From NCBI GenBank assembly GCA_905211345.1, contig CAJMAO010000010.1, forward strand, positions 1 to 35,178: a stretch of DNA of 35,178 bases, read 5' to 3'. This DNA is from an uncultured Prevotella sp. GTDB lineage: Bacteria > Bacteroidota > Bacteroidia > Bacteroidales > Bacteroidaceae. This document shows, piece by piece, positions 7,526 to 14,673 of this stretch. The notes below the pieces were generated by a model. That model saw only the letters and a list, made by a program, of their open reading frames with translations, did no database searches and was not told the origin of the DNA. Made by a program: the position numbers and the translations under genes. Each line of letters begins with the position of its first letter. The first letter of the stretch is position 1.

Positions 7526-8119
7526 TTATATATGTTTGCCTTCGCTGTGCAGGAGGTTCATGAATTCTTCGCGGGTTTTCGCTTGGTTGAACGCGCCGGA
7601 GAAGTCGCTGGTGGTCGTTATGGCGTTCTGCTTCTCCACGCCGCGCATCTGCATGCACATGTGTTTTGCCTCAACGACCACCATTACGCCGAGAGGCTTA
7701 AGCGTTTCCTGTATGCAATCCTTGATTTGCAGCGTCATGCGCTCCTGCACTTGCAGGCGGTGGCTGTATATGTCGACCACTCGCGCTATCTTGCTAAGCC
7801 CCGTTATGTAGCCGTTAGGTATGTAGGCTACGTGCACTTTGCCGTAGAACGGAATCATGTGGTGCTCGCAAAGCGAGAAGAAGTCAATGTCTTTGACAAT
7901 CACCATCTGGCTGTATTTTTCCTCGAACAGCGCGTCGAGCAGCACTTTGTGCGCGTCTTGGCCGTATCCGCGGGTAAGTATCTGCATGGCTTTTGCCACA
8001 CGTATAGGTGTTTTTTGCAAGCCTTCACGCCCGGGGTCTTCGCCTAAAAGTTCGATGATGCTTTTATAATGTGCGGCGAGGTCGTCCAGACCGTCGCGAA
8101 ATTCTGTCTCAGGATTCAT
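7526..8119 (-). CDS. folE: GTP cyclohydrolase I (FolE)
   Basis: A 197-residue enzyme converting GTP to 7,8-dihydroneopterin triphosphate, the first step to folate and other pterins; the family acts as a cytoplasmic multimer with zinc in the active site. Visible hallmarks are the N-terminal AAHYKSIIELLGEDPGREGL, the zinc-binding block FFSLCEHHMIPFYGKVHVAY, GLSKIARVVDIYSHRLQVQE, and the second zinc Cys in KHMCMQMRGV. I chose the ATG at 8117-8119 because it gives the usual N-terminus. An ATG 16 codons upstream (8165-8167) is open but encodes an atypical extension inside a GC-rich palindromic stretch. The gene follows the SPOR gene by under 100 bases on the same strand and probably belongs to the tpiA transcript. 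Confidence 0.93.
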   Translation of the reverse strand: MNPETEFRDGLDDLAAHYKSIIELLGEDPGREGLQKTPIRVAKAMQILTRGYGQDAHKVLLDALFEEKYSQMVIVKDIDFFSLCEHHMIPFYGKVHVAYIPNGYITGLSKIARVVDIYSHRLQVQERMTLQIKDCIQETLKPLGVMVVVEAKHMCMQMRGVEKQNAITTTSDFSGAFNQAKTREEFMNLLHSEGKHI

Positions 8120-8216
8120 CTTGGATTGTGTTTGTTGATGCCAAACCGTATTCAGGCCGCCCGGCATAATCCCGCCGGTCGGCCGCCAACCGGCGGTTGG
8201 CTTGGCTTTAATAGTG

Positions 8217-8843
8217 TTAATATGCTACCGTTATTTTCCCTTTTACAATGCAAGCCTGACTGTATCCCATGCCCTTGATTTCCTGCAACACCTCGTTGGC
8301 TTCTTGGTAAGTGCGGAAGTTTCCGACGCGGCATATCCAATGGGGAGAATAAAAGTGCACGTAAATAGGAAGGTCGGGAAACATTGATTTTATAGCGTTG
8401 CGTGTCCTTTCGGCCTTTTGCCTGTCCGCTCTAGAGTTTCCTCCGAAGAATGCTTGGACACGATAGCCTGTCACTTTCCGGCCTCCGCGCATAACTTTCT
8501 TTGACGTATCTATTGCTGGCGAGTCGGCTCCGGCCTCGCTCCTTGCGGTCGCTCCACTTTTTGCGTGCGTGCTTTCGGTTGCCGCCCGGGCGGAATGTTC
8601 TTGGCGTGATGCGGCGCTATGCTCCGTTGCGGCTGGCTTCTCAACCTTTGGTTGTTTTGCCGTCACAGGCTGCGACATCACGAGTTTAGCATTATTTACC
8701 AATTCGTCGATTTCCGGGCTTTCGGTTACTGTCACCGTGCCTTGCCCTGATTTATTCTCTCTTAGTCCGTCAAGGAACGACTGGGCGCCTGCCTGCAAGG
8801 TGAAGCCTGACGCCAAAAGTAAAACTACGGCGAATTGTTTCAT
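8217..8843 (-). CDS. SPOR-domain protein, exported
   Basis: A 208-residue protein with an N-terminal signal peptide (1-20, ending QAGAQ), a central low-complexity Ala/Ser/Glu/His-rich region (about 45-115), and a C-terminal SPOR domain (about 122-208: GYRVQAFFGGNSRADRQKAE ... WICRVGNFRTYQEANEVLQE). SPOR domains bind denuded glycan strands at division sites, so the protein probably acts in the periplasm on septal or remodelled peptidoglycan. It sits between tpiA and folE on the same strand. A long hairpin (8871-8936) separates it from tpiA, so the level of read-through may set its expression. Confidence 0.85.
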   Translation of the reverse strand: MKQFAVVLLLASGFTLQAGAQSFLDGLRENKSGQGTVTVTESPEIDELVNNAKLVMSQPVTAKQPKVEKPAATEHSAASRQEHSARAATESTHAKSGATARSEAGADSPAIDTSKKVMRGGRKVTGYRVQAFFGGNSRADRQKAERTRNAIKSMFPDLPIYVHFYSPHWICRVGNFRTYQEANEVLQEIKGMGYSQACIVKGKITVAY

Positions 8844-8870
8844 TTCTTAATGGATTTTATGTCTTAGTGA

Positions 8871-8936
8871 AAAACGGAAGGAAAGAGCCTGCCGGATAAC
8901 GCTTTCAACGTGGTTTCCGACCGGTTCTTTCCGTTT
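8871..8936 (-). terminator. Long imperfect hairpin between tpiA and the SPOR gene
   Basis: On the minus strand the ends AACGGAAAGA and TCTTTCCTTCCGTT pair imperfectly, with an inner pair CCGGTCGGA/TCCGGCAGG, and the stem runs into CCGTTTTTC. It looks like a full or partial terminator just after tpiA (stop at 8945) within an otherwise continuous gene run. Confidence 0.5.
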
Positions 8937-8944
8937 AGTTGGTA

Positions 8945-9703
8945 TTATTTCCAAGCGTTGATGATGCCCATGAAGTCGGCCGCTTTCAGCGAAGCGCCGC
9001 CAATGAGGCCGCCGTCGATGTCGGGTTTTGCGAACAGTTCGGGAGCGTTGCTAGCCTTGCAGCTTCCTCCATAGAGAATAGTCGTGTCGTCGGCTACGGC
9101 CTGTCCGTACTTCTCTGCTATGATGCTGCGGATGTAGGCGTGGATTTCCTCAGCCTGATCGGCCGTTGCCGTCTTGCCCGTTCCGATAGCCCAGATAGGC
9201 TCGTAGGCGATGATTATGTTCTTGAATTCTTCCTCTGTGAGGTTGAATACGCTGCCTTCAAGTTCGGCCTTAACAACTTCGTTCTGCTTGCCTGCTTCCC
9301 TTTCCTCGAGGCTCTCGCCGATGCAGAAGATTACTTTCAAGCCGTTCTTCAGAGCGAGGAGCACTTTCTCTTTCAGTATCTCGGGAGTTTCAGCATAATA
9401 ACCGCGGCGCTCCGAGTGGCCGAGTATTACGTACTGCGCGCCTGTGCTCTTAACCATTTCGGCCGAAACTTCGCCCGTATATGCGCCTTTTTCCTTGTCG
9501 GCGCAGTTCTCGGCACCAAGTCCGACAACGTCTTGGTTGAGGAATTGCGCTATGCTTGCAAGGTGGATGAACGGCGTGCAGATGATTACGCCGCAGTTAG
9601 GCTTCTCGTTTGTGAGTGTCTCGTTGAGTTCCTTGGCAAGAGCGATACCGTCTTGCAGGTTCATGTTCATTTTCCAGTTACCTGCTACAATTTTCTTTCT
9701 CAT
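8945..9703 (-). CDS. tpiA: Triosephosphate isomerase (TpiA), domain or separate product
   Basis: The 252-residue stretch starting at the ATG at 9701-9703 is a full-length TPI, which interconverts dihydroxyacetone phosphate and glyceraldehyde 3-phosphate in glycolysis and gluconeogenesis. All catalytic residues are present: Lys11 in GNWKMN, His96 in ILGHSERR and Glu168 in AYEPIWAIGTGKTA, plus the phosphate-binding LYGGSC. The C-terminus (GGASLKAADFMGIINAW) is normal. No stop codon separates it from the upstream membrane protein, so it could be made as the tail of the fusion facing the cytoplasm. It could also be started independently at this ATG, which follows a purine-rich GGCAAAAAGAAC. I list it separately because independent translation is plausible. 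Confidence 0.92.
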   Translation of the reverse strand: MRKKIVAGNWKMNMNLQDGIALAKELNETLTNEKPNCGVIICTPFIHLASIAQFLNQDVVGLGAENCADKEKGAYTGEVSAEMVKSTGAQYVILGHSERRGYYAETPEILKEKVLLALKNGLKVIFCIGESLEEREAGKQNEVVKAELEGSVFNLTEEEFKNIIIAYEPIWAIGTGKTATADQAEEIHAYIRSIIAEKYGQAVADDTTILYGGSCKASNAPELFAKPDIDGGLIGGASLKAADFMGIINAWK

Positions 9704-11023
9704 GTTCTTTTTGCCTTTAAAAAATTGATATATTTTGTTTGAATGTTCTTTTTTCCTTATCCATTGGGTGAATTTCCATGTGCGGTCGGCGAATGTGAGG
9801 AGCATCAAGGGCAGGATGAACCACAGCAAAATAGCTGAAATCTTGCTTGTTACCGAGTGCTCCGGGATATGCCCGTACTCGGTGTTCTCAAGTCCGGGCG
9901 ACTTGTAGTCGAGCTTAGGCAAGGCGTTGTGGCTCCATTTCCCTATGACGACCCCGTCTTTCAGGAGCAACAGTCCGGGGTTACTTCTTATTATGGTCTT
10001 GAGCGTTATGTCGTCGACAAGATAAAAGTCGTATTCCGCCCCGGTTATGTCGCGCCAATGGCTTATGGCTTTTTCCGTGCTTGCCGTCAGCGCATAAAAA
10101 GGATAGCCGTGCTCAACGCTGTATTCGTAGATGGCGTCTATCTCGCCGAAATTTGAGTCGTCGGCGTATTCAAGGTGAGGCGACACCAGCAGGAAAGAGT
10201 ACCCTTTGTTGCTGACAACGCTATCGGTGATGTCTTCACCGCCGTCGATTGTCTGTATGGAGAAGTCGTGTATCGGCGGCACATAGCCTTCGCTAACCTG
10301 CACGGTCTTACTGTCGATGAACGTCCACGTAGAGTCCGGATAGTCGTCGAGCGTGAACTCTTTGCGTTGTCCGTTCTTTTCGAGGATGAACGTAGTGACG
10401 AACTCCGGCTGTTCCGCGTCTTCTGGAATCTCCATGCCCTTGCGGATGTCGGCCCCGATGTGGTATGGACGGAAGTCGAATAACGGCAGTGTGTACAAGC
10501 TGACGCTGCTCGACACAAGTATGAACAGCACCGTGTAAGTGGACACTATCCACTGGTTGGAGCGGCTTATGAACCTAGGCATCACCATCGGGCGCATGAA
10601 CAGCACCACCGTTGCGGCCAAAATGGCAAGGTTCTTATAGAAAGTCTCCCAGTTGGTAAGCACCACCGCATCGCCGAAACAGCCGCAGTCTTTTATAGGA
10701 TTGTCAACGGCCAGCCACAGCGTGAGCGGCGTCATTACCGCCATGAACAGCAGCAAGAGCTTTGACACCAGCCTGCGCCTTATTGTGAACAGCAGCATCA
10801 TGCCCAGCCAAAACTCTATTCCGCCCAGCAGGACGGATGCTGTAATCGTGAGATAGTCGGGCACGCAGCCCGCCATGCCCAGCGCTTCAAGATAGTCTTG
10901 CAGCTTATATTGAGTGCCGAGGGGGTCGATTGCCTTGACGTAACCTGAGAATATGAATGTCAATGCCACGGCGAAGCGGCACAGGTTGACGGCCAATCCC
11001 AATGTTACTTTCCTCGCGTTCAT
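8945..11023 (-). CDS. MauE/DoxX-like membrane protein fused in frame to triosephosphate isomerase
   Basis: One uninterrupted 692-codon frame. Residues 1-440 look like the Bacteroidota MauE/DoxX-type protein: membrane segments near 10-27, 58-80, 87-105, 131-145, 158-178 and 400-417, with the redox-type motif KDCGCFGDAV at 111-120, and a large extracytoplasmic part (about 180-395) with a thioredoxin-like pattern. This kind of protein is thought to handle disulfides or quinones; the role here is unknown. From residue 441 the sequence is a complete triosephosphate isomerase. In relatives, as I remember them, these are two adjacent genes, so this is either a true fusion or the loss of one base in a run of six A (9719-9724 on the plus strand): one extra base there would create a stop just after the last membrane part. 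The start lies 3 bases after the DUF1599 stop (operon). Confidence 0.75.
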   Translation of the reverse strand: MNARKVTLGLAVNLCRFAVALTFIFSGYVKAIDPLGTQYKLQDYLEALGMAGCVPDYLTITASVLLGGIEFWLGMMLLFTIRRRLVSKLLLLFMAVMTPLTLWLAVDNPIKDCGCFGDAVVLTNWETFYKNLAILAATVVLFMRPMVMPRFISRSNQWIVSTYTVLFILVSSSVSLYTLPLFDFRPYHIGADIRKGMEIPEDAEQPEFVTTFILEKNGQRKEFTLDDYPDSTWTFIDSKTVQVSEGYVPPIHDFSIQTIDGGEDITDSVVSNKGYSFLLVSPHLEYADDSNFGEIDAIYEYSVEHGYPFYALTASTEKAISHWRDITGAEYDFYLVDDITLKTIIRSNPGLLLLKDGVVIGKWSHNALPKLDYKSPGLENTEYGHIPEHSVTSKISAILLWFILPLMLLTFADRTWKFTQWIRKKEHSNKIYQFFKGKKNMRKKIVAGNWKMNMNLQDGIALAKELNETLTNEKPNCGVIICTPFIHLASIAQFLNQDVVGLGAENCADKEKGAYTGEVSAEMVKSTGAQYVILGHSERRGYYAETPEILKEKVLLALKNGLKVIFCIGESLEEREAGKQNEVVKAELEGSVFNLTEEEFKNIIIAYEPIWAIGTGKTATADQAEEIHAYIRSIIAEKYGQAVADDTTILYGGSCKASNAPELFAKPDIDGGLIGGASLKAADFMGIINAWK

Positions 11024-11026
11024 CTG

Positions 11027-11575
11027 CTATTCTGAAAGTTTTATCACTCCGAACACGGCGTAATTGATAATGTCCATGTAGTTGGCGTCGATGCCTTCTG
11101 ACACGAGCGTCGCGCCTCCGAGGTCTTCAATCTCCTTGACGCGCTGTATTTTCGTGAGTATGAAATCGGTGTAGCTACTCACTCGCATCGACCTCCACGC
11201 CTCATCGTAGTCGTGGTTTTTCTTCAGCATGAGCGCCAATGCCTTGTCGGCGAACTCGTCGTAAAGGCGCAAGGCTTCGCCGGTGGAAATGTCGGGTGTG
11301 TCGACAAATCCCTTGTCTAGCTGTATAAGGCCGATTATGCCGTAGTTTATAAGACCTACGAACTCGGGCCTTATGCCTTCGCCCACGAGCGATTCTTTCT
11401 TCAACTCGAGGCTGCGTATGCGCTTTGCCTTGATGAACAGCTGGTCGGTAAGCGCCGACGGGCGCAGTATCCGCCACGACGAGCCGTAGTCGTGCAGCTT
11501 TTTCTCGAACAGCGAGCGACATTCGGCCATAGCTTTTCTGAACTGTTCCTCAGTGGTTGAGGTGTTTTTTGTCAT
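11027..11575 (-). CDS. DUF1599 protein with an internal duplication
   Basis: A 182-residue cytoplasmic protein of the DUF1599 family, function unknown. It contains two copies of one module: residues ~25-85 (KLHDYGSSWRILRPSALTDQ ... FVGLINYGIIGLIQL) and ~115-180 (KKNHDYDEAWRSMRVSSYTD ... MDIINYAVFGVIKL). Each has an HDY-x(3)-W pair and an I-x-NY-x-(I/V)-(I/F)-G motif, suggesting a pseudo-dimer. There is no signal peptide. It is the first gene of a tight minus-strand run; the next gene starts 3 bases after its stop. A -7 box lies 20 bases upstream of its ATG. Its regular placement beside tpiA and folE in Bacteroidales, from memory, hints at a housekeeping role that I cannot name. Confidence 0.85.
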   Translation of the reverse strand: MTKNTSTTEEQFRKAMAECRSLFEKKLHDYGSSWRILRPSALTDQLFIKAKRIRSLELKKESLVGEGIRPEFVGLINYGIIGLIQLDKGFVDTPDISTGEALRLYDEFADKALALMLKKNHDYDEAWRSMRVSSYTDFILTKIQRVKEIEDLGGATLVSEGIDANYMDIINYAVFGVIKLSE

Positions 11576-11595
11576 GTCCGTATATTAAACCGGTG

Positions 11596-11603
11596 CAAAG
11601 GTA
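11596..11603 (-). promoter_or_regulatory. -7 box TACCTTTG for the DUF1599-tpiA-folE run
   Basis: On the minus strand TACCTTTG matches TAnnTTTG and ends 20 bases before the DUF1599 ATG. No -33 TTTG is visible; the upstream sequence is the start of the inverted-repeat element at 11611. Confidence 0.55.
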
Positions 11604-11610
11604 GCTATAT

Positions 11611-11784
11611 TTAAGGAGTTAGGGAAGTTAAAGAAGTTAAAGAAGTTAAAGGAATTAAAGACAATGGCTTTGCAACGTGGCAGTTTGAAACATATCCTGT
11701 TTTCGCACCCCGTCTTGTCATTTCATATAGCCATGGCATTTGTCTTTAACTCCTTTAACTTCTTTAACTCCTTTAACTCCTAAA
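11611..11784. repeat. Inverted-repeat element with TTTAACTCC/TTTAACTTC words
   Basis: The left arm (11611-11662) is built of AAGTTAAAG-type words and the right arm (11742-11784) of their complements (TTTAACTCC, TTTAACTTC). The 79-base centre contains GACAATGGC facing GCATTTGTC. The right arm ends four bases before the lipoprotein stop codon. The same architecture occurs at 15870-16019. Confidence 0.75.
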
Positions 11785-11787
11785 AAT

Positions 11788-12252
11788 TCATTCCTCCATT
11801 TTCTTCTTTATATACTTTATCTTGGCACATTCTACGTCGAAAACGGTTTTCAGCGAGTCGCGCTTCACGCGCAACAGGTTGACGGCGCGCAGTTGTTCAA
11901 CCGTGGCCGCGCTCTTTGCGCGCAGGCTGTCGACTGTCTTTTTCATATCCTGATACTCACGCTCAATGCGTTGCAGCACGGTGTCTGCGCCAACAACGTT
12001 GAGCTGCGCGCGCTTCAGCTCAATTTCCTGATACAGGCGCAGGGCTTGCTTGCGCGCCTCGATAGCCTCGGGGCAGTTCTTGCGCAGCGAGTCGATGGCG
12101 GCCAAAGCCTTGGTGAAGTCGCCGTTGTTGAATTCCGTTTTTGCCTCCTCCAGCAGTTCGCCGGCCTTCTTTTCCATTGCGCTTTCGCCGCAACCGGCCA
12201 GCGACAGCAGGACGCAGGCGGCCAATACGGCAGTGAGATGTATTGCTTTCAT
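11788..12252 (-). CDS. Small coiled-coil lipoprotein of unknown function
   Basis: A 154-residue predicted lipoprotein. The first 21 residues form a signal peptide with lipobox LAGC (Cys21). The rest is almost entirely helical and charged: residues 28-80 resemble a single TPR-like helical pair (AGELLEEAKTEFNNGDFTKA ... AIDSLRKNCPEA), followed by a predicted coiled coil (about 80-154) with heptad-like Leu/Val spacing. There is no enzymatic motif. It is probably a periplasmic scaffold or adaptor attached to a membrane, but that is inference from shape only. It is monocistronic, with its own -7 box and repeat elements on both sides. Confidence 0.7.
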   Translation of the reverse strand: MKAIHLTAVLAACVLLSLAGCGESAMEKKAGELLEEAKTEFNNGDFTKALAAIDSLRKNCPEAIEARKQALRLYQEIELKRAQLNVVGADTVLQRIEREYQDMKKTVDSLRAKSAATVEQLRAVNLLRVKRDSLKTVFDVECAKIKYIKKKMEE

Positions 12253-12272
12253 AATAAAATTTTTTGCTTCTG

Positions 12273-12280
12273 CAAAGATA
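12273..12280 (-). promoter_or_regulatory. -7 box TATCTTTG for the coiled-coil lipoprotein
   Basis: TATCTTTG on the minus strand, 20 bases before the ATG at 12250-12252. No clear -33 partner. Confidence 0.5.
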
Positions 12281-12362
12281 CAAAAACATCTTCAATAACG
12301 CAATGCCTTGCCTTTTTTTCGCTTAAAAAGCACCCGTCACAGTGCGTCTTTTGAACGCCTTT

Positions 12363-12477
12363 GCAACGTATTGATACTCAATGTGTTGCAAAAGGCCGTC
12401 TTTTGGCTTGCAAAACATGGCCTTTTAGCGGCTGAAAGACGGCCTTTTGGAAGGCAAAAGGCCGTCAATCGGGTTCC
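12363..12477. repeat. Four-unit 22-bp intergenic element, copy D (reverse orientation)
   Basis: Units start at 12390, 12412, 12434 and 12456, with cores GGCCGTC, CATGGCC, GACGGCC and GGCCGTC. The terminal palindrome is on the left: GCAACGTATTGA (12363-12374) and TCAATGTGTTGC (12378-12389) around TAC. Read on the minus strand, the last unit and this palindrome align base for base with the right end of copy H, so the whole element is inverted relative to H. A degraded extra unit may lie at 12348-12369. Confidence 0.85.
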
Positions 12478-12555
12478 AGCGGGATTCAGGCCGTGCCGTA
12501 ACAGGCCAAAAACCATTTTCTTGACGCTTAATTCTTAATTCTTAATTCTTATGTG

Positions 12556-12563
12556 TATTTTTG
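12556..12563 (+). promoter_or_regulatory. -7 box TATTTTTG for cca
   Basis: TATTTTTG matches TAnnTTTG, 24 bases before the cca ATG. The region where a -33 box is expected is occupied by AATTCTT repeats and shows no TTTG. Confidence 0.5.
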
Positions 12564-12587
12564 CAAACGCTTTAAGAATAGGATACA

Positions 12588-14012
12588 ATGAGGTTACTAT
12601 CAGACACCGAACTTGCGCAACTTTTAGATAAAGACATATTCCATAAGATATCAGACGTTGCCGACCGGCTCGGCCTTGAATGTTACGTCGTGGGCGGATA
12701 CGTGCGCGACCTTTTTCTTGAACGCCCGTCAAACGACATCGACGTGGTGGTTGTCGGCAGCGGCATAGCCGTGGCCGAGGCGTTGAAGAAGCAGCTGGGG
12801 CGGCGCGCCTGTTTGTCGGTGTTCCGTAATTTCGGCACGGCGCAGGTTAAGTGCGGCGGCCTTGAGGTGGAGTTCGTGGGCGCAAGAAAGGAGAGCTACA
12901 GCCACGACTCGCGCAAGCCCGTGGTGGAAGACGGCACGCTGGAGGACGACCAAAACCGCCGCGACTTCACGATAAACGCACTCGCCGTGTGCCTGAACAA
13001 GGAACGGTTCGGCGAGCTGGTAGACCCCTTCGACGGGCTGACCGACCTTGAGGACGGTGTCATTCGCACGCCGCTCGACCCCGACATAACCTTCTCAGAC
13101 GACCCCCTGCGCATGATGCGCTGCGTGCGTTTCGCCACGCAACTTAACTTCTTCATCGACGACGAGACGTTCGACGCGCTCACGCGCAACGCCGGACGCA
13201 TCAGCATAATCAGCGGCGAGCGCATAGAGGAGGAACTTAACAAGATTATGATGACGGCCACGCCGAGCAAAGGATTTGTCGACCTGTACCGCTGCGGGCT
13301 GCTGCCGCGCATACTGCCGGAGCTTACCGCGCTCGACATCGTAGAGACACGCAACGGCCGCGCGCACAAGAACAACTTTTACCACACGCTCGAAGTGCTC
13401 GACAACGTAAGCCGAAACAGCAACAACCTGTGGCTGCGCTGGGCAGCGCTGCTGCACGACGTGGGCAAGCCCAAGACCAAACGGTGGATGAACGGGCAAG
13501 GGTGGACGTTCCACAACCACAACTACGTGGGGGCGAAAATGGTGCCCGAGATATTCCGCAGGCTTAAACTGCCGATGGACGCGAAGATGAAGTACGTCAG
13601 GAAGCTCGTCGACCTGCACATGCGCCCGATTGTAATAGCCGACGAGGTGGTGACCGACAGCGCCGTGCGCCGCCTGATGAACGATGCCGGCGACGACATC
13701 GATGACCTGATGACGCTGTGCGAAGCCGACATAACGAGCAAGAACGAGGTGCGCAAGAAGCATTTCCTCGAGAACTTCCGCATCGTCCGCTCCAAGCTGC
13801 ACGACCTGAAGGAGAAGGACTACAAGCGCTTGTTGCAGCCGTGCATCGACGGTACCGAGATAATGGAAATGTTCCACTTGAAGCCTTCGCGCGAGGTCGG
13901 CGTACTGAAAAAACATCTCAAGGACGCCGTGCTCGACAACCGCGTGCCCAATGAGCGTGGCCCGCTCATGGCGCTGCTCATGGCGAAGGCCAAGGAAATG
14001 GGGCTTGCTTAA
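12588..14012 (+). CDS. cca: CCA tRNA nucleotidyltransferase / poly(A) polymerase family with HD domain
   Basis: A 474-residue class II nucleotidyltransferase that adds CCA to tRNA 3' ends. The head domain has GGYVRDLFL (36-44) and the metal-binding NDIDVVVVG (49-57), then EFVGARKESY, RRDFTINALA and DDPLRMMRCVRFA, which form the nucleotide and template sites. A C-terminal HD domain follows, with LLHDVGKPK (His290-Asp291) and HNHNYVGAKM, found in many bacterial CCA enzymes and able to act as a phosphohydrolase. The encoded tRNA-Pro in this window lacks a full genomic CCA, consistent with a need for this enzyme. Monocistronic; a hairpin lies downstream. Confidence 0.92.
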   Translation: MRLLSDTELAQLLDKDIFHKISDVADRLGLECYVVGGYVRDLFLERPSNDIDVVVVGSGIAVAEALKKQLGRRACLSVFRNFGTAQVKCGGLEVEFVGARKESYSHDSRKPVVEDGTLEDDQNRRDFTINALAVCLNKERFGELVDPFDGLTDLEDGVIRTPLDPDITFSDDPLRMMRCVRFATQLNFFIDDETFDALTRNAGRISIISGERIEEELNKIMMTATPSKGFVDLYRCGLLPRILPELTALDIVETRNGRAHKNNFYHTLEVLDNVSRNSNNLWLRWAALLHDVGKPKTKRWMNGQGWTFHNHNYVGAKMVPEIFRRLKLPMDAKMKYVRKLVDLHMRPIVIADEVVTDSAVRRLMNDAGDDIDDLMTLCEADITSKNEVRKKHFLENFRIVRSKLHDLKEKDYKRLLQPCIDGTEIMEMFHLKPSREVGVLKKHLKDAVLDNRVPNERGPLMALLMAKAKEMGLA

Positions 14013-14031
14013 GGGATGCAGGGTTTACATG

Positions 14032-14077
14032 CTTATTGTGTAAGGATAGTGTTTATGTCTTTATTCTACACAATAAG
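14032..14077 (+). terminator. Inverted repeat after cca
   Basis: CTTATTGTGTA (14032-14042) and TACACAATAAG (14067-14077) are perfect complements with a 24-base loop. It starts 20 bases after the cca stop. There is no T run after it, so it may stabilise the 3' end rather than terminate. Confidence 0.45.
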
Positions 14078-14238
14078 GGGATGAAATTTTACTCTTGTTT
14101 TTGCTTTTCCGGTTTTGTCACGTATGCCGGATAAACGTTTTGATATTATTGGCTTCCGGCATCTTTCGTGGTGAAAAAGGACATCCGGCAAGGCCGGTCG
14201 TACCCGTTGTTCCTGCCGTTTATGGCCGGCGGCGGTGT

Positions 14239-14346
14239 GAAAGGCCGCCTTTCAGCGTCTAAAAGGCCGTGGATTGGCTCGCAAAAGGCCGTCTTTCGCA
14301 TCGCGATTTGCGGTCTTTTGTAATGTGTTGAGTGCCAGTGTGTTAT
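14239..14346. repeat. Four-unit 22-bp intergenic element, copy E
   Basis: Units start at 14239, 14261, 14283 and 14305, all with the GGCCGYC-type orientation (the last degraded, GCGGTC). Two bases after the last unit begins the terminal motif TGAGTGCCA ... GTTAT, aligning with copy H by transitions only in most positions. Confidence 0.8.
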
Positions 14347-14537
14347 GGATACAGTCGCCGGTGTGCGCTTTGTCGGTCTTTAATCGTGTTGCGTATGGAT
14401 TTTCAGGACATTCCGTGAGGTGGTTTATTGAAGGCAATCCGAACCTTTCGCATTTGCCGCATAGAATGTCTAAAATGCCTTTTGTTACGCTTGTTTCACT
14501 CAAATAAAGTTAAAACACGATAATTATCATTTAGACT

Positions 14538-14570
14538 TTTGGAAGAATACGATTATAATATGTACTTTTG
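14538..14570 (+). promoter_or_regulatory. Promoter of the RND efflux operon (TTTG - N21 - TACTTTTG)
   Basis: TTTG (14538-14541) and TACTTTTG (14563-14570) are 21 bases apart, matching the Bacteroidota consensus. The leader to the ATG at 14674 is about 97 nt. A palindrome GATAATTATC at 14519-14528 lies just upstream of the -33 box and could be an operator. Confidence 0.7.
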
Positions 14571-14673
14571 CATGTCGAAAACCCGACAGCGACAAATAGT
14601 TTTCATACAGGTGTGTCGTGCCGGGTGTTTATGCGTATTATAAAAATCAATTAAATATTTTGATAAAATAGGT

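Larger units (their letters stand above)
12253..12587. other. Intergenic region between divergent genes
   Basis: The 335-base gap between the lipoprotein gene and cca holds the lipoprotein -7 box (12273-12280), repeat copy D with its terminal palindrome (12363-12477), a short run of AATTCTT words (12528-12550) and the cca -7 box (12556-12563). I see no gene in it. Confidence 0.7.
14013..14673. other. 661-base intergenic region between cca and the efflux operon
   Basis: It contains a hairpin after cca (14032-14077), a second weaker inverted pair (TGCCGGA / TCCGGCA, about 14129-14161), repeat copy E (14239-14346), a palindrome GATAATTATC (14519-14528) and the efflux promoter (14538-14570). A 77-codon frame at 14274-14507 starts inside the repeat and looks non-coding. 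Confidence 0.7.

Noticed and set aside
8160..8205. GC-rich palindromic stretch between the SPOR gene and folE as a member of the four-unit element family
   Set aside because: It contains CCGCCGGT/ACCGGCGG-type pairs but lacks the AAAAG/CTTTT ends and the 22-base period.
14274..14507. A 77-codon frame over repeat copy E, and similar frames at 31473-31727, 21670-22143, 12308-12538 and 3232-3465 sharing peptide bits such as KRPSF and KTAFCNVL
   Set aside because: The shared peptides come from the 22-bp units themselves. 22 is not a multiple of three, so the frame changes from unit to unit, and there is no start signal or conserved protein beyond the repeat.
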